A DNA stretch of 14,002 nucleotides from an uncultured Lachnospiraceae bacterium (GTDB lineage Bacteria > Bacillota > Clostridia > Lachnospirales > Lachnospiraceae): positions 1-14,002 of the forward strand of contig CAJUBR010000073.1 of the NCBI GenBank assembly GCA_910584695.1, given 5' to 3'. Positions 1-6,400 of this stretch are shown here, piece after piece. Position 1 is the first letter of the stretch, and each line of letters starts with the position of its first letter. The translations under genes were made by a program, and so were the position numbers. The notes under the pieces were generated by a model. The model was given only the letters and a program-made list of their open reading frames with translations, did no database searches and was not told the DNA's origin.

Positions 1-1082
1 ATTTCCTTTGCCAGAGAAGATGTCATTTTCGTCATACCACCGATTGCTTCATTTGTCACCACATACCAATAAGTCGGTATAAATTTCGCAACATGTAAAA
101 CCCCTTTCCCAAAGGACTCCAATGGTACAAATACACCGCCCATAAAACATAGACCAATGCCTGCCACATTTACAATTCCAGTGACTGCATTATTATTTTT
201 TGCTATTGTTCCAACAAAAAATCCAAGACTCAATCCCAGCAGCAGCATGGCAAATATATTGATCATAAAATACGGTGTACGGATATCATGAAAGATTTTT
301 CCCTTTGTAAGAAAACCTGCTGCGGCAATGATTACGAAAAGCATAATCAGTCCATAACCGAAAATCCCCCCTGTAAGTCCCATAATGCGTACTTTAAGCG
401 GAGTAGAACTACATTCCATGCGTTCCTTTACTTCCTGTTCATTAAAAAGAAGTAGGACCATACCGACTCCTACAATCCCCAGTGAAATAAACATGTATGG
501 TACATACTGGAAAAATAATGTAGTGATATCATTTTTATTTTTATTTACCGAAGATGGCAATTCAACTTTCGCTATTTCTCCTTTCAGGCTGTCCAATTCC
601 TCCTCCGCCTCTCTTATCGAATAGCCACACGCAACCAGTCCCTCCAGTCTTCCCATATACCGGCTAAGTTCTGTTTCAAAATAGCTGTTGGCATAACTGC
701 CTGGTATTTCCATACACGCAAGCTCCGGACCTGAAGCATTCCCATCCACGATACTTTCTTCAAATCCCTTTGGAATCACAAGTACATAGTCTAATTTTCT
801 CCAGTAAAGTTCATTAAAAATGACTGCTTCATCATCTTCTACATCAATAAATTCGTGTTTTTCCTTAAAATACTCCTTGACCGCTGTCCCTAACGTCTGA
901 TGATCCCTGTCAACAACAGCAAGATGAAGAACCTCAGAAGAAAACTCCTGCTTTTCTGAGTCGGAAGACTTTCCTAACTGGGTTGCCATAACCACAGCAA
1001 CCAATAAAAATATCACAAAATATAAAATAATTATTCCTTTATACTTTTTTAATATTCGAAAATACGTTCTAAAGACTTGCAT
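1..1082 (-). CDS. ABC-2 type permease, second subunit (3' end outside window)
   Basis: Membrane subunit of an ABC exporter. Reading leftwards from ATG at 1082 the frame stays open to the window edge, about 360 codons, starting MQVFRTYFRILKKYKGII. It has one N-terminal membrane helix (about residues 15-35), a long extracytoplasmic domain (about 40-190, including LHLAVVDRDH), then several hydrophobic helices with the motif GGVFVPLESFGKGVLHVAKFIP, typical of the ABC-2 family. An AAGGAGG site lies 8 bases before the ATG. The start overlaps the end of the upstream permease gene by 14 bases, so the two are translated together. With the ATPase and other permease it should form a heteromeric exporter, as in LnrLMN-type drug exporters. 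The substrate cannot be read from the sequence. Family assignment is firm; the C-terminus is not visible. Confidence 0.88.
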   Translation of the reverse strand, partial: MQVFRTYFRILKKYKGIIILYFVIFLLVAVVMATQLGKSSDSEKQEFSSEVLHLAVVDRDHQTLGTAVKEYFKEKHEFIDVEDDEAVIFNELYWRKLDYVLVIPKGFEESIVDGNASGPELACMEIPGSYANSYFETELSRYMGRLEGLVACGYSIREAEEELDSLKGEIAKVELPSSVNKNKNDITTLFFQYVPYMFISLGIVGVGMVLLLFNEQEVKERMECSSTPLKVRIMGLTGGIFGYGLIMLFVIIAAAGFLTKGKIFHDIRTPYFMINIFAMLLLGLSLGFFVGTIAKNNNAVTGIVNVAGIGLCFMGGVFVPLESFGKGVLHVAKFIPTYWYVVTNEAIGGMTKMTSSLAKE

Positions 1083-2214
1083 ACTTCATCCTCCTTAGCT
1101 TACTGATACTGATTACAAGGAACAAGATCCCGATCAGAAAAAGTGTAACCATATTCACTGCATACTGCCGATAATCTCCAAAGACTGCCAGACTTTTAAA
1201 AGCATTGACAATTAACGTTGCTGGATTGATGCGGTTTATAATCGGACAGCTCTTTTCAATATAATATGTGATTTCTCCCCACTGCAGCCCGCCTAAAAAA
1301 GAGCTGGTCATGAAGAAAGCAACACTGATTCCTTCCTTTGTCTGCCTGCTTCCCTTACATACCACCGCAATCATGGTTCCCGCTGCAAGACCTACAAAAC
1401 TTCCAATCCATGTTCCAAGTAAAAGCAATCCCGTATTGTTTCCAAAATCCCGCTTATAGACAAAAATGCAAATGCCAAGTACAAAAGCCGTCATAATACA
1501 GTACACAAAAAAAGATGCTAAAAAGTCTATCATTACCTGTTTCATTTTTTTCATCGGAGCAATATTTCTTCTTGACCCTACCATGGATAGATCTGCTTGA
1601 ATTTTTAAACCGTTTTCAACCCCAATGCTAGCCGCAATTAAACAGGTCATGGCAAGCAGAGCATAAAAATACTGGGTATAGGGATCTTTATCCTGACCCT
1701 TTAGGGAAATTTCCTTTATCTGTAATTCCTTTTCGGAAAATATATGATCCACCATATTTTGTATCTGTTCCGGATGCATCTTTGCAACACGCTCAATCAA
1801 TTTCTCATTTTGCATATACTGGTCGATAAATGACTTGATCATAGAACTGTTGATATCCTCTTTCTTCGCAGTAAGTACATAGTCGGTTCCCACTGCGATG
1901 TACCCCGCAATCTTTTTCTCTTCTAATGCCTGGGCCGCCTTTTTTTCGTCTTCATACTCTGTAACCCGGAACATATGCTTTTTCTCACTTACTTTTACTT
2001 CTTTTAACAGTTCCACAAATGTTTCTTTGGATGGATCCAGATCCTTTGTAAGGATACCAACCGGTACTTCACTAAACTGCTCCAGATTTTTGATATTTCC
2101 AAACATAAAATAAAACATCATTCCCAAAAAAACCGGAAACAGAACGGACCAGAAAATTGTCGTTTTACTGCGAAGCAAGGTTTTAATTTGATATATAAAA
2201 TGCTGCACAATCAT
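1069..2214 (-). CDS. ABC-2 type permease, first subunit
   Basis: Membrane subunit of the same ABC exporter, about 381 aa. One N-terminal helix (FWSVLFPVFLGMMFYFMFG) is followed by a charged extracytoplasmic domain of roughly 150 residues. The C-terminal half has about five hydrophobic helices, including YFYALLAMTCLIAASIGVE and SSFLGGLQWGEITYYIEK. This is the ABC-2 (drug-exporter) topology. The start is uncertain. A longer frame opens at 2265 but would overlap the ATPase gene by 44 bases without a good ribosome site. The ATG at 2214 lies immediately after AAAGGAGGG, and a GTG at 2208 sits 7 bases after GGAGG, which is the better spacing. The true start is therefore 2214 or 2208. The stop TAG overlaps the next permease gene. 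It is about the same length and topology as its partner, so the two probably pair as a heterodimer. Confidence 0.88.
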   Translation of the reverse strand: MIVQHFIYQIKTLLRSKTTIFWSVLFPVFLGMMFYFMFGNIKNLEQFSEVPVGILTKDLDPSKETFVELLKEVKVSEKKHMFRVTEYEDEKKAAQALEEKKIAGYIAVGTDYVLTAKKEDINSSMIKSFIDQYMQNEKLIERVAKMHPEQIQNMVDHIFSEKELQIKEISLKGQDKDPYTQYFYALLAMTCLIAASIGVENGLKIQADLSMVGSRRNIAPMKKMKQVMIDFLASFFVYCIMTAFVLGICIFVYKRDFGNNTGLLLLGTWIGSFVGLAAGTMIAVVCKGSRQTKEGISVAFFMTSSFLGGLQWGEITYYIEKSCPIINRINPATLIVNAFKSLAVFGDYRQYAVNMVTLFLIGILFLVISISKLRRMKYASL

Positions 2215-2221
2215 CCCTCCT

Positions 2222-3154
2222 TTAATCCCTGAGTTCTCTTCCTGTAATCTCCAAAAACACATCATTCAGAGTTGGCAGTTCCGAATGCACACTGCCAAAT
2301 CCAGCCTCATAATCCTTTAACAGATCAAGCAGGCGCAAAAGATTATGCTTTCCTTTGGAAAATCTTACTTTTAATAAATGATTCTCATAGCCAACTTTTA
2401 TTACATGAGGCAGCCTGTTCACAGCATCCCGCAGCTCCCCTGTCAATTCCAAAAGCTCCACAGTAATCGTTTCTCCAAGATCAATCATTGCCTTTAATTC
2501 ATCCTTTGTTCCGATTGCAACATTTTTTCCCTTGTCCATAATCGCAATCCGGGTACAGATTTGTTCTACTTCCTCCATATAATGGGATGTATAAATGATC
2601 GTAGCTCCCTGCCGGTTTAAGCTCAAAATTCCCTCTAAAATTTTATTCCTGCTTTGTGGGTCTACCGCCACGGTGGGTTCATCCAGAATGATCAGTTTCG
2701 GCTTATGTGCGATTCCACAGGCAATGTTCAGTCTCCTAAGCAGACCCCCAGAAAGCTTCTTTGGATAAAATTTCCGATAATCCTGAAGTTCTACAAAATC
2801 AATTGCTTCTTCTACCAGTTTCCTGCGTTTTGCTTTGTCTTTGACATAAAGCCCGCAAAAATAGTCAATATTTTCATAAACCGCCAGCTCATTGAACACT
2901 GCCACATTTTGCATAATGACTCCAATATCCTGTTTTAAATCATAGCTGCTCGGTTTCATCTCCTTTCCAAATACCTTAACGGTACCCTTATCATATTCTA
3001 AAAGAGATAACAGACAGTGAATCGTGGTGGATTTTCCACTTCCGTTTGGACCCAGCAGTCCAAACACTTCCCCCTGTTCAATTGCTAAGTTAAAATGATC
3101 CAGTGCAACCAAATCTCCATAGCGTTTTACCAGATTTTCAATCTCTACTACCAT
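2222..3154 (-). CDS. ABC transporter ATP-binding protein
   Basis: Cytoplasmic ATPase that powers the two following permeases, 310 aa. All motifs are present: Walker A GPNGSGKST (35-43), Q-loop Gln82 in VIMQN, signature LSGGLLRRL (134-142, with Leu in place of the usual Gln), Walker B LIILDEP (154-160), D-loop, and H-loop His191 in TSHYMEE. A C-terminal extension after about residue 215 is typical of drug-export ATPases of the CcmA/DrrA type. The ATG at 3154 is preceded by AGGAGG with 8 bases between. Its TAA at 2222 is 7 bases from the next ATG, so this is the first gene of a three-gene operon. It is transcribed divergently from a histidine kinase gene that probably controls it. Substrate unknown. 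Confidence 0.95.
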   Translation of the reverse strand: MVVEIENLVKRYGDLVALDHFNLAIEQGEVFGLLGPNGSGKSTTIHCLLSLLEYDKGTVKVFGKEMKPSSYDLKQDIGVIMQNVAVFNELAVYENIDYFCGLYVKDKAKRRKLVEEAIDFVELQDYRKFYPKKLSGGLLRRLNIACGIAHKPKLIILDEPTVAVDPQSRNKILEGILSLNRQGATIIYTSHYMEEVEQICTRIAIMDKGKNVAIGTKDELKAMIDLGETITVELLELTGELRDAVNRLPHVIKVGYENHLLKVRFSKGKHNLLRLLDLLKDYEAGFGSVHSELPTLNDVFLEITGRELRD

Positions 3155-3279
3155 ACATAAATCCTCCTAATTGTTTCTGTATCATAAAGAATACTCTATT
3201 CAAAACTGGATTTGTAGTGTAAAATGTAAGGAAGGAATATGACATTTGTCACATTTTAAAGAGTTTTGGAGATTATATT
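3155..3279. promoter_or_regulatory. Divergent control region between ABC operon and kinase gene
   Basis: This 125-base gap must hold promoters for both directions. Two inverted repeats are visible. TGACATTTGTCA at 3240-3251 has 5-base arms around TT. GAATACTCTATTC at 3189-3201 has 5-base arms around CTC. Either could bind the LuxR-type regulator encoded downstream, which is inference. I could not pick one convincing -35/-10 pair in either direction. The kinase gene has a modest TGGAGA ribosome site; the ABC gene has a strong AGGAGG at 3163-3168. Confidence 0.4.
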
Positions 3280-4344
3280 ATGTCAACTTATTTAGAATCG
3301 TTTATTTTATTTATACTATGTAGTGCATTATACCCAGCCAAATATTTAGATGCCTGCCACATTTCTTTTGTTCTGCTTTCATTTGCGATATTCTGTTTTG
3401 AAACGGTAGCAAAAAGCGATAAAACCGTTATCAGATTAGGTATCGTGATTCTTATATTATGCTTTTTTATTCCGGAAATATCTGTCTTTCTTCCCTTTCT
3501 CTGTTATATTTTTTTCTACCGCAGACTTTATCTTTTGCCCTGTCTTTATCTTTTACCGGTTTTTCTATACCTGTGCAAGGATACCGACTCTGTCAATTTC
3601 CTGATTTTCCCTCTTTCAGGACTTTGTTTTTACTTTGCATGGCAAAACCGTAAAAGGAATGAACTGGAACAAATGGTGAAAACACTCCGGGATAATAATG
3701 TTGAAAAGGAAATCATTCTTCGAAAAAGTAATGCCCAGTTATTGGACAGTCAGAACGACCAGATTTACATCGCCACGCTAAAGGAACGAAACCGGATTGC
3801 CAGAGAAATCCATGACAGTGTAGGACATATGTTGTCCCGCTCCATCTTACAGGTCGGTGCTCTTTTGACCGTCTGCAAAGACGAAACCGTAAAACCGCAT
3901 TTAGAATCCCTAAATATTTCATTAAATGAAGCAATAGACAGTATCCGCAATAGTGTTCATGATCTTCATGATGAGGCCATTGACTTAAAAGAAGCCTTAA
4001 CCGCTCTTATTGATCCGTTCACATTTTGTCCGGTACGGCTGGAATATGAAATGTCCTCTTCCCTGCCGAAAGAAATAAAATACTGTTTTCTCTCTATCAC
4101 AAAAGAAGCTTTCAATAACATTATGAAACATAGCAATGCTACAAAGGTTTGTATTATCGCAAAAGAACATCCGGGTTTTTATCAGTTTCTAATCGAAGAT
4201 AACGGAACCGGTATTCCGGTTCTTCCCGAAGAATCCTCCGGTATGGGGCTTAATAATATGAAAGAGCGTGTAAATGCAATGCATGGCATTTTTCATATCA
4301 GCACGGAACACGGATTCCGTATTTTTATTTCCATTCCGAAATAA
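3280..4344 (+). CDS. Sensor histidine kinase, NarL/DesK type (HisKA_3)
   Basis: Membrane sensor kinase of 354 aa. About five to six hydrophobic segments fill residues 5-125 with no sizeable external loop, so it probably senses a membrane-located or membrane-damaging signal. After a short linker comes the HisKA_3 dimerisation domain with phosphoacceptor His178 in REIHDSVGH, then an HATPase_c domain: N-box TKEAFNN (274-280), G1 DNGTGI (307-312) and G2 GMGLNNM (from 321). The ATG at 3280 follows TGGAGA. The partner response regulator is 192 bases downstream. The divergent ABC operon makes this a likely sensor for the transported compound, comparable in layout to Bacillus LnrJ/YfiJ. The ligand is not predictable from sequence. 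Confidence 0.92.
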   Translation: MSTYLESFILFILCSALYPAKYLDACHISFVLLSFAIFCFETVAKSDKTVIRLGIVILILCFFIPEISVFLPFLCYIFFYRRLYLLPCLYLLPVFLYLCKDTDSVNFLIFPLSGLCFYFAWQNRKRNELEQMVKTLRDNNVEKEIILRKSNAQLLDSQNDQIYIATLKERNRIAREIHDSVGHMLSRSILQVGALLTVCKDETVKPHLESLNISLNEAIDSIRNSVHDLHDEAIDLKEALTALIDPFTFCPVRLEYEMSSSLPKEIKYCFLSITKEAFNNIMKHSNATKVCIIAKEHPGFYQFLIEDNGTGIPVLPEESSGMGLNNMKERVNAMHGIFHISTEHGFRIFISIPK

Positions 4345-4354
4345 GAACGTTTAT

Positions 4355-4383
4355 TTGCATCGAGCGGGATACAATGTTATACT
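4355..4383 (+). promoter_or_regulatory. Putative sigma-A promoter of the response regulator gene
   Basis: TTGCAT at 4355-4360 and TATACT at 4378-4383 are separated by exactly 17 bases. The -10 matches consensus at five of six positions; the -35 is weak. Transcription would start near 4390, giving a leader of nearly 150 bases before the regulator ATG at 4537. It begins just after the kinase stop, so the regulator could be made independently of the kinase. Confidence 0.45.
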
Positions 4384-4394
4384 AAAATAGTTGC

Positions 4395-4411
4395 CATACT
4401 AATATAGTATG
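4395..4411. promoter_or_regulatory. Operator-like palindrome just after the +1 region
   Basis: CATACTA-ATA-TAGTATG is a perfect inverted repeat with 7-base arms. It lies about 5 bases past the predicted transcription start of the response regulator. That is a usual place for a repressor or autoregulatory site. The binding protein is not known; the adjacent LuxR-type regulator is the first candidate. Confidence 0.45.
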
Positions 4412-4462
4412 TTTCAGTTTGCCACAGTTTTTTCACGAGAAGTTTCCTAATAAAACAAAGAA

Positions 4463-4478
4463 CAATGCAATTGCATTG
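4463..4478. promoter_or_regulatory. Perfect 16-bp palindrome in regulator leader
   Basis: CAATGCAATTGCATTG equals its own reverse complement across all 16 bases, with no central spacer. It sits in the transcribed leader 58 bases before the regulator ATG. It could be a protein-binding site or a short RNA hairpin. It is unrelated in sequence to the palindrome at 4395-4411, so two different regulators may act here. Confidence 0.4.
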
Positions 4479-4536
4479 CTTAACTTTCACTTATCTTTGT
4501 GACAGACTTACAGCAAAAGAAAGAAAAGGAGAAATT

Positions 4537-5163
4537 ATGCGGGTTGTATTGATTGATGATGACCAGTTAGTGTGCATGTCACTGAAAATGATATTAGAAT
4601 CAGACCAAATGATTAAAGTTGCGGCTGTCGGAAATGACGGTTCAGATGCACTTCCCCTTTATAGAGAACACAGACCAGACGTTCTTTTAATGGACATACG
4701 GATGCAGGGAATGAACGGAACGGAAGCATTAGAAAAACTGTTACAGGAATTCCCCGAAGCAAAAGTATTATTTTTAACCACATTTGTAGATGATGAATAT
4801 ATTGTCCGTGCATTGGAACTGGGGGCAAAAGGCTATATTATCAAACAAAATTTTGAACACATTATACCGGCATTAAAGGCTGTTTATTCCGGTCAGAATG
4901 TATACGGTGATGAGATTATTTCTAAAATTCCGGAACTTATAAAATCTACTGACTCATTGGACTACAAAGCATATGACATTTCTGAGAAGGAGTATGAAAT
5001 CATTACCCTGATTGCAGAGGGACTGAGTAATAAGGAAATTGCCTCCCATCTGTATCTAAGTGAAGGTACGATACGGAATTATCTCAGTACGATTCTGGAA
5101 AAACTTCAGCTTCGGGACCGAACCCAGCTTGCCATATTTTATTATCAGCATAAGCCAAAATAA
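4537..5163 (+). CDS. Response regulator, NarL/LuxR family
   Basis: DNA-binding partner of the upstream kinase, 208 aa. The receiver domain (about 1-120) has the acidic pocket Asp7/Asp8, phosphoacceptor Asp53 in LLMDIRMQG, the conserved Thr in FLTTF and Lys in GYIIKQN. The C-terminal domain (about 145-205) is a LuxR-type helix-turn-helix: ISEKEYEIITLIAEGLSNKE, then IRNYLSTILEKL. I chose the ATG at 4537 because AAAAGGAGAAATT stands directly before it. A longer reading from 4465 would put 24 unrelated residues in front of the receiver fold and start inside a palindrome. It probably activates the divergent ABC operon when phosphorylated. Family call certain, target inferred. Confidence 0.94.
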   Translation: MRVVLIDDDQLVCMSLKMILESDQMIKVAAVGNDGSDALPLYREHRPDVLLMDIRMQGMNGTEALEKLLQEFPEAKVLFLTTFVDDEYIVRALELGAKGYIIKQNFEHIIPALKAVYSGQNVYGDEIISKIPELIKSTDSLDYKAYDISEKEYEIITLIAEGLSNKEIASHLYLSEGTIRNYLSTILEKLQLRDRTQLAIFYYQHKPK

Positions 5164-5593
5164 CAAACCGGGAGATTAAATGAAAATATAATATGAATTA
5201 TCATTCCGAGAACAATCAAATGTACAACGGGAATCCAGCCACATATAATTCCAATGACCCGCATCCGTATTCCTAACTGCCCGGAAGTCATATACACACG
5301 GATTATACCATTCCAAAACACAATTGCTTCCACAAGAAAAGCAATCAATGTGTTGACAAGCCAGAGTGCAGGATTTTATATGACAGAGCCTGCGGGAAAA
5401 CAACCGATAAAACCCATAATAGAATATATAACGGATGCCGCAACGGAAGCACGTTAATAATCAGAAAGCCAAACAATAACACCGGTATCAGCCATACCCT
5501 TCCGAACATACCGGTAATCGAATAAATATTTGCCATTCCAAAAATGATACCGGCTACTGCTAACCGTAACACCGATTTTACAATATTTTTCAT
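5145..5593 (-). pseudogene. Frameshifted, truncated membrane protein gene
   Basis: The first frame starts MKNIVKSVLRLAVAGIIFGM at 5593 (AAGGATGATCTT before the ATG) and stops at 5345. A second frame continues the same hydrophobic style: NPALWLVNTLIAFLVEAI, then VFWNGIIRVYMTSGQLGI, ending GLC at 5145. Adding one A to the A4 run at 5374-5377 joins them as SYKNPALWLVNTLIAF, giving about 149 residues with four to five membrane helices. The joined protein resembles, from memory only, the membrane-embedded N-terminus of clostridial lipase-like alpha/beta-hydrolase proteins, whose catalytic part is absent here. The end overlaps the convergent response regulator by 19 bases, so the 3' part appears lost. 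It follows the flavoprotein gene by 36 bases and was probably cotranscribed with it. Confidence 0.6.
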
Positions 5594-5629
5594 AAGATCA
5601 TCCTTATCTTTCGTTTGTTAACTACATTA

Positions 5630-6253
5630 TTATCTTATAAAATTCGTCCTTATTTTTTCTTCCGTCTCCGGATGTTCTATCCCATTTGCCCTGCCGCTTT
5701 CAAGAAGCTTTAATAACCATGCCATATTGTTACCGATTGTACGCATCGTCTGCAATCCCTCCAAATCCTGTCTTACATCCTCAGGCTTGGAACCATGTAC
5801 CATATTCCAGTAATTCGCAGGCACCATAAGCATATGATTAATTCCGATATACTTATTTAAAACATCATAGGTCGCCGTTGTTCCCGCACGTCTAGCGGAC
5901 GCAATGCAGGCTGCCGGCTTATACGCCATATATTTCCCTGCACTATAAAATAACCGATCCATCACCGCTAACATAGCACCATTTGGAGATGCATAGTATA
6001 CCGGCGAGCCAAAAACATAGCCATCTGCCTCCTTCACTCTGTCTGCTAAGCGGTTTACAATATCATCATCAAAAACACATTGACCATTTTTCTTACAGCC
6101 ACCACAGCCAATGCAGCCCCTTACCGGCTGATTGCCAATATGAAAAATCTCTGTCTCAATCCCCTGTTCCTCTAATGTCTTTGCAATCTCTGATAATGCT
6201 GTATAAGTACAGCCTTTTTCGTTCGGACTACCATTTACTAATAATACTTTCAT
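5630..6253 (-). CDS. Flavodoxin-fold NAD(P)H-dependent iron-sulfur flavoprotein
   Basis: Cytoplasmic FMN-binding oxidoreductase of 207 aa. The N-terminus MKVLLVNGSPNEKGCTY is the phosphate-binding loop of the NADPH-dependent FMN reductase/flavodoxin-like fold. GSPVYYASPNGAM is the second flavin-contact segment. Between them, Cys47, Cys50, Cys53 and Cys59 in CIGCGGCKKNGQC match the compact CX2CX2CX4-7C motif that holds a 4Fe-4S cluster in archaeal Isf proteins. Many relatives with this signature are annotated only as flavodoxin family protein, so cluster binding is likely but not proven. AAAGGAGA lies 7 bases before the ATG. It has its own promoter with an overlapping palindrome, and a broken membrane gene follows. 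Likely role: redox or quinone/xenobiotic reduction; true substrate unknown. Confidence 0.88.
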   Translation of the reverse strand: MKVLLVNGSPNEKGCTYTALSEIAKTLEEQGIETEIFHIGNQPVRGCIGCGGCKKNGQCVFDDDIVNRLADRVKEADGYVFGSPVYYASPNGAMLAVMDRLFYSAGKYMAYKPAACIASARRAGTTATYDVLNKYIGINHMLMVPANYWNMVHGSKPEDVRQDLEGLQTMRTIGNNMAWLLKLLESGRANGIEHPETEEKIRTNFIR

Positions 6254-6304
6254 TCCCTATCTCCTTTAATAATTTATTTTATGACATATCTTATTATATA
6301 CTAA

Positions 6305-6317
6305 GAGATATTATCTC
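6305..6317. promoter_or_regulatory. Operator-like palindrome on the flavoprotein -10 box
   Basis: GAGATATTATCTC has perfect 6-base arms around one T. It covers the whole -10 hexamer of the flavoprotein promoter, so a protein bound here would block RNA polymerase. This is the typical design for a repressor such as MarR, HxlR or TetR type. No matching regulator gene is adjacent. Confidence 0.5.
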
Positions 6318-6338
6318 ATATACATTTCATTTTCTCAA
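6310..6338 (-). promoter_or_regulatory. Sigma-A promoter of the flavoprotein gene
   Basis: On the minus strand TTGAGA (6338-6333) and GATAAT (6315-6310) are spaced by exactly 17 bases, each one mismatch from consensus. Transcription should start near 6303, giving a leader of about 50 bases to the ATG at 6253. It separates the flavoprotein from the MATE gene, although no terminator is visible between them. Confidence 0.6.
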
Positions 6339-6400
6339 TTAGTTTTTATGAAAAAATAATTCATTTATAACAATCCTGCCTTACACCAGCCTTATTTCTA

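Noticed and set aside
2215..2265. Longer start for the first permease
   Set aside because: Would overlap the ATPase gene by 44 bases and place the AAAGGAGG site inside the coding region.
4465..4536. Longer start for the response regulator
   Set aside because: No ribosome site, starts inside a palindrome, and adds residues not fitting the receiver fold; ATG at 4537 has AAAAGGAG.
5360..5380. Programmed -1 frameshift joining the two halves of the broken membrane gene
   Set aside because: A -1 slip on AAA would give the right frame, but there is no canonical slippery heptamer and the gene is truncated anyway.
6341..6400. Terminator after the MATE gene
   Set aside because: The only inverted repeat (ATGAA/TTCAT) is short and AT-only, and is not followed by a proper T run.
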